The position numbers and the translations under genes are program-made. From contig OZ038384.1 of NCBI GenBank assembly GCA_964036045.1, positions 56,827,355 through 56,891,354 on the forward strand: a DNA stretch of 64,000 nucleotides. The letters are read 5' to 3'. Shown piece by piece: positions 28,901 through 41,560 of the stretch. The DNA is from Eutreptiella sp. 'Long Island Sound 2002'. Lineage: Eukaryota > Euglenozoa > Euglenophyceae > Eutreptiales > Eutreptiaceae. Position 1 is the first letter of the stretch. The number at the start of each line of letters is the position of its first letter. The notes beneath the pieces were generated by a model. It was given only the letters and a program-made list of their open reading frames with translations, did not search any database and was not told the origin of the DNA.

Positions 28901-29499
28901 AGGTACGGCGGGGCCTTGGTACATGCATGAAGTATGGCGGGGCTTTGGTACATGCATGAGGTATGGCGGGGCTTTGGTACATGCATGAGGTATGGCGGGG
29001 CTTTGGTACATGCATGAGGTATGGCGCGGCTTTGGTACATGCATGAGGTATGGCGCGGCTTTGGTACATGCATGAGGGAAGGCGGGGCCTTGGTACATGC
29101 ATGAGGTATGGCGGGGCTTCGGTACATGCATGAGGTATGGCGGGGCTTTGGTACATGCATGAGGTATGGCGGGGCTTTGGTACATGCATGAGGTATGGCG
29201 GGGCTTCGGTACGTGCATGAGGTATGGCGGGGCATTGGTACATGCATGAGGTATGGCGGGGCCTTGGTGCATGCATGAGGGATGGCGGGGCTTTGGTACA
29301 TGCATGAGGTATGGCGGGGCTTTGGTACATGCATGAGGGATGGCGGGGCCTTGCTTCATGCATGAGGTATTGCGGGGCTTTGGTACATGCATGAGGTATG
29401 GCGGGGCATTGGTACATGCATGAGGGAAGGCGGGGCTTTGGTACATGCATGAGGGATGGCGGGGCTTTGGTACATGCATGAGGTATGGCGGGGCTTTGG

Positions 29500-32400
29500 T
29501 ACATGCATGAGGTATGGCGGGGCCTTGGTACATGCATGAGGTATGGCGGGGCATTGGTACATGCATGAGGGATGGCGGGGCTTTGGTACATGCATGAGGG
29601 AAGGCGGGGCTTTGGTACATGCATGAGGTACGGCGGGGCCTTGGTACATGCATGAGGTATGGCGGGGCTTCGGTACATGCATGAGGTATGGCGGGGCTTC
29701 GGTACATGCATGAGGTATGGCGGGGCATTGGTACATGCATGAGGTATGGCGGGGCTTTGGTACATGCATGAGGTATGGCGCGGCTTTGGTACATGCATGA
29801 GGTATGGCGCGGCTTTGGTACATGCATGAGGGAAGGCGGGGCCTTGGTACATGCATGAGGTATGGCGGGGCTTCGGTACATGCATGAGGTATGGCGGGGC
29901 TTTGGTACATGCATGAGGTATGGCGGGGCTTTGGTACATGCATGAGGTATGGCGGGGCTTCGGTACGTGCATGAGGTATGGCGGGGCATTGGTACATGCA
30001 TGAGGTATGGCGGGGCCTTGGTGCATGCATGAGGGATGGCGGGGCTTTGGTACATGCATGAGGTATGGCGGGGCTTTGGTACATGCATGAGGGATGGCGG
30101 GGCCTTGCTTCATGCATGAGGTATTGCGGGGCTTTGGTACATGCATGAGGTATGGCGGGGCATTGGTACATGCATGAGGGAAGGCGGGGCTTTGGTACAT
30201 GCATGAGGGATGGCGGGGCTTTGGTACATGCATGAGGTATGGCGGGGCTTTGGTACATGCATGAGGTATGGCGGGGCCTTGGTACATGCATGAGGTATGG
30301 CGGGGCATTGGTACATGCATGAGGGATGGCGGGGCTTTGGTACATGCATGAGGGAAGGCGGGGCTTTGGTACATGCATGAGGTACGGCGGGGCCTTGGTA
30401 CATGCATGAGGTATGGCGGGGCTTCGGTACATGCATGAGGTATGGCGGGGCTTCGGTACATGCATGAGGTATGGCGGGGCATTGGTACATGCATGAGGGA
30501 TGGCGGGGCTTCGGTACATGCATGAGGTGTGGCGGGTCCTTGGTACATGCATGAGGTATGGCGGGGCATTGGTACATGCATGAGGGAAGGCGGGGCTTTG
30601 GTACATGCCTGAGGTATGGCGGGGCTTTGGTACATGCATGAGGTATGGCGGGGCTTCGGTACATGCATGAGGGATGGCGGGGCTTTGGTACATGCAACAG
30701 CTATGGCGGGGCTTCGGTACATGCATGGGGTATGGCGGGGCCTTGGTACATGCATGAGGGAAGGCCGGGCTTCGGTACATGCATGAGGGATGGCGGGACC
30801 TTCTTACATGCATGAGGGATGGCGGGGCTTTGGTACATGCATGAGGTACGGCGGGGCATTGGTACATGCATGAGGTATGGCCGGGCTTCGGTACATGCAT
30901 GAGGTATGGCGGGGCCTTGGTACATGCATGAGGGATGGCGGGGCTTTGGTACATGCATGAGGTATGGCGGGGCTTTGGTACATGCATGAGGTATGGCGGG
31001 GCTGTGGTACATGCATGAGGTATGGCGGGGCATTGGTACATGCATGAGGGATGGCGGGGCTTTGGTACAGGCATGAGGGAAGCCGGGGCTTTGGTACATG
31101 CATGAGGTATGGCCGGGCTTCGGTACATGCATGAGGTATGGCGGGGCTTCGGTACATGCATGAGGTATGGCGGGGCTTTGGTACATGCATGAGGTATGGC
31201 GGGGCTTTGGTACATGCATGAGGTATGGCGGGGCTTTGGTACATGCATGAGGTATGGCGGGGCTTCGGTACATGCATGAGGTATGGCGGGGCTTCGGTAC
31301 ATGCATGAGGTATGGCGGGGCCTTGGTACATGCATGAGGGATGGCGGGCCTTCGGTACATGCATGAGGTGTGGCGAGGCCTTTGTACATGCATGAGGTAT
31401 GGCGGGGCTTTCGTACATGCATGAGGTATGGCGGGGCGTCGGTACATGCATGAGGTATGGCCGGGCTTCGGTACATGCATGAGGGATGGCGGGGCCTTGG
31501 TTCATGCATGAGGGATGGCGGGGCTTTGGTACATGCATGAGGTATGGCGGGGCTTTGGTACATGCATGAGGGATGGCGGGGCTTTGGTACATGCATGAGG
31601 GAAGGCAGGGCTTTGGTACATGCATGAGGGATGGCGGGGCTTTGGTACATGCATGAGGTATGGCGGGGCATTGGTACATGCGTGAGGTATGGCGGGGCTT
31701 CGGTACATGCATGAGGGATGGCGGGGCTTCTGTACATGCATGAGGGATGGCGGGGCATTGGTACATGCATGAGGTATGGCGGGGCTTCGGTACATGCATG
31801 AGGTATGGCGGGGCTTCGGTACATGCATGAGGTATGGCGGGGCCTTGGTACATGCATGAGGTATGGCGGGGCTTTGGTACATGCATGAGGTATTGCGGGG
31901 CTTTGGTACATGCATGAGGGATGGCGGGGCATTGGTACATGCATGAGGTATGGCGGGGCCTTGGTACATGCATGAGGTATGGCGGGGCCTTGGTACATGC
32001 ATGAGGTATGACGGGGCTCTATTACATGCATGAGGTATGGCGGGGCTTCGGTACATGCATGAGGTATGGCGGGGCCTTGGTACATGCATGAGGTATGGCG
32101 GGGCTTTGGTACATGCGTGAGGTATGGCGGGGCATTGGTACATGCATGAGGGATGGCGGGGCATTGGTACATGCATGAGGTATGGCGGGGCCTTGGTACA
32201 TGCATGAGGTATGGCGGGGCCTTGGTACATGCATGAGGTATGACGGGGCTCTATTACGTGCATGAGGTATGGCGCGGCTTCGGTACATGCATGAGGTATG
32301 GCGGGGCCTTGGTACATGCATGAGGTATGGCGGGGCTTTGGTACATGCATGAGGTATGGCGGGGCTTTGGTACATGCATGAGTTATGGCGGGCCTTTGAT

Positions 32401-34750
32401 ACATGCATGAGGGATGGTGGGGCTTCGGTACATGCATGAGGTATGGCGGGGCTTTGGTACATGCGTGAGGTATGGCGGGGCATTGGTACATGCATGAGGG
32501 AAGGCGGGGCTTTGATACATGCATGAGGTGTGGCGGGGCTTTGGTACATGCATGAGGTATGGCGGGGCATTGGTACATGCATGAGGTATGGTGGGGCCTT
32601 GGTACATGCATGAGGTATGGCGGGGCTTTATTACATGCATGAGCTATGGCGGGGCTTCGGTACATGCATGAGGTATGGTGGGGCCTTGGTACATGCATGA
32701 GGTATTGCGGGGCATTGGTACATGCATGAGGGAAGGCGGGGCTTTGGTACATGCATGAGGGATGGCGGGGCTTTGGTACAGGCATGAGGGAAGCCGGGGC
32801 TTTGGTACATGCATGAGCTATGGCGGGGCTTCGGTACATGCATGAGGTATGGTGGGGCCTTGGTACATGCATGAGGTATGGCGGGGCTTTATTACATGCA
32901 TGAGCTATGGCGGGGCTTCGGTACATGCATGAGGTATGGTGGGGCCTTGGTACATGCATGAGGTATGGCGGGGCTTTGGTACATGCATGAGGTATGGCGG
33001 GGCATTGGTACATGCATGAGGGATGGCGGGGCTTTGGTACAGGCATGAGGGAAGCCGGGGCTTTGGTACATGCATGAGGTATGGCCGGGCTTCGGTACAT
33101 GCATGAGGTATGGCGGGGCTTCGGTACATGCATGAGGTATGGCGGGGCTTTGGTACATGCATGAGGTATGGCGGGGCTTTGGTACATGCATGAGGTATGG
33201 CGGGGCTTTGGTACATGCATGAGGTATGGCGGGGCTTCGGTACATGCATGAGGTATGGCGGGGCTCCGGTACATGCATGAGGTATGGCCGGGCTTCGGTA
33301 CATGCATGAGGTATGGCGGGGCTTCGGTACATGCATGAGGTATGGCGGGGCTTTGGTACATGCATGAGGTATGGCGGGGCTTTGGTACATGCATGAGGTA
33401 TGGCGGGGCTTTGGTACATGCATGAGGTATGGCGGGGCTTCGGTACATGCATGAGGTATGGCGGGGCCTTGGTACATGCATGAGGGATGGCGGGGCTTCG
33501 GTACATGCATGAGGTGTGGCGAGGCCTTTGTACATGCATGAGGTATGGCGGGGCTTTGGTACATGCATGAGGTATGGCGGGGCGTCGGTACATGCATGAG
33601 GTATGGCCGGGCTTCGGTACATGCATGAGGTATGGCGGGGCCTTGGTTCATGCATGAGGGATGGCGGGGCTTTGGTACATGCATGAGGTATGGCGGGGCT
33701 TTGGTACATGCATGAGGGATGGCGGGGCTTTGGTACATGCATGAGGGAAGGCAGGGCTTTGGTACATGCATGAGGGATGGCGGGGCCTCGGTACATGCAT
33801 GAGGTATGGCGGGGCTTCGGTACATGCATGAGGTATGGCGGGGCTTCGGTACATGCATGAGGGATGGCGGGGCTTCTGTACATGCATGAGGGATGGCGGG
33901 GCATTGGTACATGCATGAGGTATGGCGGGGCTTCGGTACATGCATGAGGTATGGCGGGGCTTCGGTACATGCATGAGGTATGGCGGGGCCTTGGTACATG
34001 CATGAGGTATGGCGGGGCCTTGGTACATGCATGAGGTATGGCGGGGCTTTGGTACATGCATGAGGGATGGCGGGGCATTGGTACATGCATGAGGTATGGC
34101 GGGGCCTTGGTACATGCATGAGGTATGGCGGGGCCTTGGTACATGCATGAGGTATGACGGGGCTCTATTACATGCATGAGGTATGGCGGGGCTTCGGTAC
34201 ATGCATGAGGTATGGCGGGGCCTTGGTACATGCATGAGGTATGGCGGGGCTTTGGTACATGCGTGAGGTATGGCGGGGCATTGGTACATGCATGAGGGAT
34301 GGCGGGGCATTGGTACATGCATGAGGTATGGCGGGGCCTTGGTACATGCATGAGGGATGGCGGGGCTTCTGTACATGCATGAGGGATGGCGGGGCATTGG
34401 TACATGCATGAGGTATGGCGGGGCTTCGGTACATGCATGAGGTATGGCGGGGCTTCGGTACATGTATGAGGTATGGCGGGGCCTTGGTACATGCATGAGG
34501 TATGGCGGGGCTTTGGTACATGCATGAGGTATGGCGGGGCTTTGGTACATGCATGAGGGATGGCGGGGCATTGGTACATGCATGAGGTATGGCGGGGCCT
34601 TGGTACATGCATGAGGTATGGCGGGGCCTTGGTACATGCATGAGGTAAGACGGGGCTCTATTACATGCATGAGGTATGGCGGGGCTTCGGTACATGCATG
34701 AGGTATGGCGGGGCCTTGGTACATGCATGAGGTATGGCGGGGCTTTGGTA
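29500..34750. repeat. 5.8-kb segmental duplication, right copy
   Basis: This is the partner of about 23,750-28,900 at shifts of 5,771 bp (first half) and 5,829 bp (second half). It shares rare variants such as CCTTGCTTC, the GCAACAGCTATGG unit at about 30,695 (left copy about 24,924), GCATGGGGTATGG and GGGACCTTCTTACATGC in the same order. The boundaries are approximate. Confidence 0.83.
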
Positions 34751-37700
34751 CATGCGTGAGGTATGGCGGGGCATTGGTACATGCATGAGGGATGGCGGGG
34801 CATTGGTACATGCATGAGGTATGGCGGGGCCTTGGTACATGCATGAGGTATGGCGGGGCCTTGGTACATGCATGAGGTATGACGGGGCTCTATTACATGC
34901 ATGAGGTATGGCGGGGCTTCGGTACATGCATGAGGTATGGCGGGGCCTTGGTACATGCATGAGGTATGGCGGGGCTTTGGTACATGCATGACGTATGGCG
35001 GGGCCTTGGTACATGCATGAGGTAGGGCGGGGCTTTGGTACATGCGTGAGGTATGGCGGGGCTTTGGTACATGCATGAGGTATGGCGGGGCTTTGGTACA
35101 TGCATGAGTTATGGCGGGCCTTTGATACATGCATGAGGGATGGCGGGGCTTCGGTACATGCATGAGGTATGGCGGGGCTTTGGTACATGCGTGAGGTATG
35201 GCGGGGCATTGGTACATGCATGAGGGAAGGCGGGGCTTTGATACATGCATGAGGTGTGGCGGGGCTTTGGTACATGCATGAGGTATGGCGGGGCATTGGT
35301 ACATGCATGAGGGATGGCGGGGCACTGGTACATGCATGAGGGAAGGCGGGGCTTTGGTACATGCCTGAGGTATGGCGGGGCTTTGGTGCATGCATGAGGT
35401 ATGGCGGGGCCTCGGTACATGCATGAGGTATGGCGGGGCTTTATTACATGCATGAGCTATGGCGGGGCTTCGGTAGATGCATGAGGTATGGTGGGGCCTT
35501 GGTACATGCATGAGGTATGGCGGGGCCTTGGTACATGCATGAGGGATGGCGGGGCTTTGGTACATGCCTGAGGTATGGCGGGGCTTTGGTGCATGCATGA
35601 GGTATGGCGGGGCTTCGGTACATGCATGAGGTATGGCGGGGCTTTATTACATGCATGAGCTATGGCGGGGCTTCGGTAGATGCATGAGGTATGGTGGGGC
35701 CTTGGTACATGCATGAGGTATGGCGGGGCTTTGGTACATGCATGAGGGATGGCGAAGCCTTGGTACATGCATGAGGGATGGCGGGGCTTTGGTACATGCA
35801 TGAGGTATGGCGGGGCTTTGGTACATGCATGAGTTATGGCGGGCCTTTGGTACATGCATGAGGTATGGCGGGGCTTTGGTACATGCGTGAGGTATGGCGG
35901 GGCCTTGGTGCATGCATGAGGTATGGCGGGGGTTCGGTACATGCCTGAGGTATGGCGGGGCTTCGGTACATGCATGAGGTATGGCGGGGCTTTGGTACAT
36001 GCATGAGGGATGGTGGGGCTTTGGTACATGCATGAGGTATGGCGGGGCCTTGGTACATGCATGAGGTATGGCGTGGCGTTATTACATGCATGAGCTATGG
36101 CGGGGCTTCGGTACATGCATGAGGTATGGCGGGGCCTTGGTACATGCATGAGGTATGGCGGGGCTTTGGTACAAGCATGAGGTATGGCGGGGCTTCGGTA
36201 CATGCATGAGGTATGGCGGGGCTTTGGTACATGCATGAGGTATGGCGGGGCCCTGGTACATGCATGAGGTATGGCGGGGCTTTGGTACATGCATGAGGTA
36301 TGGCGGGGCTTCGGTACATGCATGAGGTATGGCGGGGCTTCGGTACATGCATGAGGTATGGCGGGGCTTCGGTACATGCATGAGGTACAGCGGGGCCTTG
36401 GTACATGCATGAGGTATGGCGGGGCTTTGGTACATGCATGAGGGATGGCGGGGCTTCGATACATGCATGAGGTGTCGCGGGGCTTTGGTACATGCATGAC
36501 GTATGGCGGGGCCTTGGTACATGCATGAGGTATGGCGGGGCTTTGGTACATGCATGAGGTATGGCGGGGCTTTGGTACATGCATGAGTTCTGGCGGGCCT
36601 TTGATACATGCATGAGGGATGGCGGGGCTTCGGTACATGCATGAGGTATGGCGGGGCTTTGGTACATGCGTGAGGTATGGCGGGGCATTGGTACATGCAT
36701 GAGGGAAGGCGGGGCTTTGATACATGCATGAGGTGTGGCGGGGCTTTGGTACATGCATGAGGTATGGCGGGGCATTGGTACATGCATGAGGGATGGCGGG
36801 GCATTGGTACATGCATGAGGGAAGGCGGGGCTTTGGTACATGCCTGAGGTATGGCGGGGCTTTGGTGCATGCATGAGGTATGGCGGGGCTTTGGTACATG
36901 CATGAGGTATGGCGGGGCTTTATTACATGCATGAGCTATGGCGGGGCTTCGGTACATGCATGAGGTATGGTGGGGCCTTGGTACATGCATGAGGTATGGC
37001 GGGGCTTTGGTACATGCATGAGGGATGGCGGGGCTTTGGTACATGCCTGAGGTATGGCGGGGCTTTGGTGCATGCATGAGGTATGGCGGGGCTTCGGTAC
37101 ATGCATGAGGTATGGCGGGGCTTTATTACATGCATGAGCTATGGCGGGGCTTCGGTAGATGCATGAGGTATGGTGGGGCCTTGGTACATGCATGAGGTAT
37201 GGCGGGGCTTTGGTACATGCATGAGGGATGGCGGGGCCTTGGTACATGCATGAGGGATGGCGGGGCTTTGGTACATGCATGAGGTATGGCGGGGCTTTGG
37301 TACATGCATGAGTTATGGCGGGCCTTTGGTACATGCATGAGGTATGGCGGGGCTTTGGTACATGCGTGAGGTATGGCGGGGCCTTGGTACATGCATGAGG
37401 TATGGCGGGGGTTCGGTACATGCATGAGGTATGGCGGGGCTTCGGTACATGCATGAGGTATGGCGGGGCTTTGGTACATGCATGAGGGATGGTGGGGCTT
37501 TGGTACATGCATGAGGTATGGCGGGGCCTTGGTACATGCATGAGGTATGGCGTGGCTTTATTACATGCATGAGCTATGGCGGGGCTTCGGTACATGCATG
37601 AGGTATGGCGGGGCTTCGGTACATGCATGAGGTATGGCGGGGCTTTGGTACATGCATGAGGTATGGCGGGGCCTTGGTACATGCATGACGTATGGCGGGG

Positions 37701-40009
37701 CTTTGGTACATGCATGAGGTATGGCGGGGCTTCGGTACATGCATGAGGTATGGCGGGGCTTCGGTACATGCATGAGGTATGGCGGGGCTTCGGTACATGC
37801 ATGAGGTACAGCGGGGCCTTGGTACATGCATGAGGGATGGCGGGGCATTGGTACATGCATGAGGGATGGCGGGGCTTCGATACATGCATGAGGTATGGCG
37901 TGGCTTTATTACATGCATGAGGTATGGCGGGGCTTCGGTACATGCATGAGGTATGGCGGGGCCTTGGTACATGCATGAGGTATGGCGGGGCTTTGGTACA
38001 AGCATGAGGTATGGCGGGGCTTCGGTACATGCATGAGGTATGGCGGGGCTTTGGTACATGCATGAGGTATGGCGGGGCTTCGGTACATGCATGAGGTATG
38101 GCGGGGCTTCGGTACATGCATGAGGTATGGCGGGGCTTCGGTACATGCATGAGGTACGGCGGGGCCTTGGTACATGCATGAGGTATGGCGGGGCTTTGGT
38201 ACATGCATGAGGTATGGCGGGGCTTTGGTACATGCATGAGGTATGGCGGAGCTTTGGTACATGCATGAGGTATGGCGGGGCTTTGGTACATGCATGAGGG
38301 AAGGCGGGGCTTTGGTACATGCATGAGGTATGGCGGGGCTTCGGTACATGCATGAGGTATGGCGGGGCTTCAGTACATGCATGAGGTATGGCGGGGCTTT
38401 GGTACATGCATAAGGGAAGGCGGGGCTTTGGTACTTGCATGAGGTATGGCGGGGCATTAGTACATGCATGAGGGATGGCGGGGCCTTGGTACATGCATGA
38501 GGGATGGCGGGGCTTTGGTACATGCATGAGGTAAGGCGGGGCTTTGGTACATGCATGAGGGATGGCGGGGCCTTGGTACATGCATGAGGTATTGCGGGGC
38601 TTTGGTACATGCATGAGGTATGCCGGGGCATTGGTACATGCATGAGGGAAGGCGGGGCTTTGGTACATGCATGAGGGATGGCGGGGCTTTGGTACATGCA
38701 TGAGGGAAGGCGGGGCTTTGGTGCATGCATGAGGGATGGCGGGGCTTCGGTACATGTATAAGTTATGGCGGGGCTTCAGCACATGCATCAGGTATGGCGG
38801 GGCTTCGGTACATGCATGAGGTATGGCGGGGCTTCGGTACATGGATGAGGTATGGCGGGGCTTCGGTACATGCGTGAGGTATGGGGGGGCATTGGTACAT
38901 GCATGAGGGATGGCGGGGCATTGGTACATGCATGAGGTATGGCCGGGCCTTGATACATGCATGAGGTATGGCGGGGCCTTGGTACATGCATGAGGTATGG
39001 CGGGGCTTTGGTACAAGCATGAGGTACGGCGGGGCTTCGGTACATGCATGAGGTATGGCGGGGCCTTGGTACATGCATGCGGTATGGCGGGGCCTTGGTA
39101 CATGCATGAGGTATGGCGGGGCCTTGGTACATGCATGAGGGATGGCGGGGCTTTGGTACATGCATGAGGTATGGCGGGGCTTTGGTACATGCATGAGTTA
39201 TGGCGGGCCTTTGGTACATGCGTGAGGTATGGCGGGGCATTGGTACATGCATGAGGGATGGCGGGGCCTTGGTACATGCATGAGGGAAGGCGGGGCTTTG
39301 ATACATGCATGAGGTGTGGCGGGGCTTTCGTACATGCATGAGGTATGGCGGGGCATTGGTACATGCATGAGGGATGGCGGGGCATTGGTACATGCATGAG
39401 GGAAGGCGGGGCTTTGGTACATGCCTGAGGTATGGCGGGGCTTTGGTGCATGCATGAGGTATGGCGGGGCTTCGGTACATGCATGACGTATGGCGGGGCT
39501 TTATTACATGCATGAGCTATGGCGGGGCTTCGGTACATGCATGAGGTATGGTGGGGCCTTGGTACATGCACGAGGTATGGCGGGGCTTTGGTACATGCAT
39601 GAGGGATGGCGGGGCCTTGGTACATGCATGAGGGATGGCGGGGCTTTGGTACATGCATGAGGTATGGCGGGGCTTTGGTACATGCATGAGTTATGGCGGG
39701 GCATTGGTACATGCATGAGGTATGGCGGGGCTTTGGTACATGCATTAGGTATGGCGGGGCCTTGGTACATGCATGAGGTATGGCGGGGCTTCGGTACATG
39801 CATGAGGTATGGCGGGGCTTCGGTACATGCATGAGGTATGGCGGGGCTTTGGTACATGCATGAGGTATGGCGGGGCTTTGGTACATGCATGAGGTATCGC
39901 GGGGCTTCGGTACATGCATGAGGTATGGCGTGGCTTTATTACATGCATGAGCTATGGCGGGGCCTTGGTACATGCATGAGGTATGGCGGGGCCTTGGTAC
40001 ATGGGTGAG

Positions 40010-41560
40010 GTATGGCGGGGCTTTGGTACATGCATGAGGTATGGCGGGGCTTCGGTACATGCATGAGGTATGGCGAGGCTTTGGTACATGCATGGGGTAT
40101 GGCGGGGCTTCGATACATGCATCAGGTATGGCGGGGCTTCGGCACATGCATGAGGTATGGCGGGGTTTGGTACATGCATGAGGTATGGTGGGGCTTTGGT
40201 ACATGCATGAGGTATGGCGGGGCTTTGGTACATGCATGAGGTATGGCGGGGCCTTGGTACATGCATGAGGTATGGCGGGGCTTTGGTACATGCATGAGGT
40301 ATGGCGGGGCATTGGTACATGCATGAGGGATGGCACGGCTTTGGTACATGCATGAGGGAAGGCGGGGCTTTGGTACATGCATGAGGGATGGTGGGGCTTT
40401 GGTACATGCATGAGGTGTCGCGGGGCTTCGGTACATGCATGAGGTATGGCGTGGCTTTATTACATGCATGAGCTATGACGGGGCTTCGGTACATGCATGA
40501 GGTATGGCGGGGCCTTGGTACATGGGTGAGGTATGGCGGGGCTTTGGTACATGCATGAGGTATGGCGGGGCTTCGGTACATGCATGAGGTATGGCGAGGC
40601 TTTGGTACATGCATGGGGTATGGCGGGGCTTCGGTACATGCATGAGGTATGGCGGGGCTTCGGCACATGCATGAGGTATGGCGGGGTTTGGTACATGCAT
40701 GAGGTATGGTGGGGCTTTGGTACATGCATGAGGTATGGCGGGGCTTTGGTACATGCATGAGGTATGGCGGGGCCTTGGTACATGCATGAGGTATGGCGGG
40801 GCTTTGGTACATGCATGAGGTATGGCGGGGCATTGGTACATGCATGAGGGATGGCACGGCTTTGGTACATGCATGAGGGAAGGCGGGGCTTTGGTACATG
40901 CATGAGGTATGGCGGGGCTTCGGTACATGCATGAGGTATGGCGGGGCTTCAGTACATGCATGAGGTATGGCGGGGCTTTGGTACATGCATGAGGTATGGC
41001 GGGGCTTCGGTACGTGCATGAGGTATGGCGGGGCTTCGGTACATGCATGAGGTATGGCGGGGCTTTGGTACATGCATGAGGGATGGTTGGGCTTTGGTAC
41101 ATGCATGAGGTGTCGCGGGGCTTCGGTACATGCATGAGATATGGCGTGGCTTTATTACATGCATGAGCTATGACGGGGCTTCGGTACATGCATGAGGTAT
41201 GGCGGGGCCTTGGTACATGCATGAGGTATGGCGGGGCTTTGGTACATGCATGAGGTATGGCGGGGCTTCGGTAAATGCATGAGGTATGGCGGGGCCCTGG
41301 TACATGCATGAGGTATGGCGGGGCTTCGGTACATGCATGAGGTATGGCGGGGCTTCGGCACATGCATGAGGTATGGCGGAGTTTGGTACATGCATGAGGT
41401 ATGGTGGGGCTTTGGTACATGCGTGAGGTATGGCGGGGCTTTGGTACATGCATGAGGTATGGCGGGGCCTTGGTACATGCATGAGGTATGGCGGGGCTTT
41501 GGTACATGCATGAGGTATGGCGGGGCATTGGTACATGCATGAGGGATGGCACGGCTTTGG
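40010..41560. repeat. Short-period triplicated block (shifts 521 and 695 bp)
   Basis: Three successive copies share a CTTCGGCACATGC unit followed by a 28-bp unit that lacks one base (CGGGGTTTGG or CGGAGTTTGG). The GGCAC marker is at 40,141, 40,662 and 41,357. The spacings are 521 (18x29-1) and 695 (24x29-1) bp. The first two copies also share GCATGGGGTATGG and a CATGGGTGAGG unit. Confidence 0.85.

Noticed and set aside
40012-40239. 75-codon plus-strand open frames at 40,012-40,239 and 40,533-40,760
   Set aside because: The consensus plus strand has a TGA (CATGAGG) in one frame of each three-unit period. These short frames arise only where variant units (GGGGTATGG, 28-bp units) happen to bridge the stops, and are two copies of the same duplicated block.
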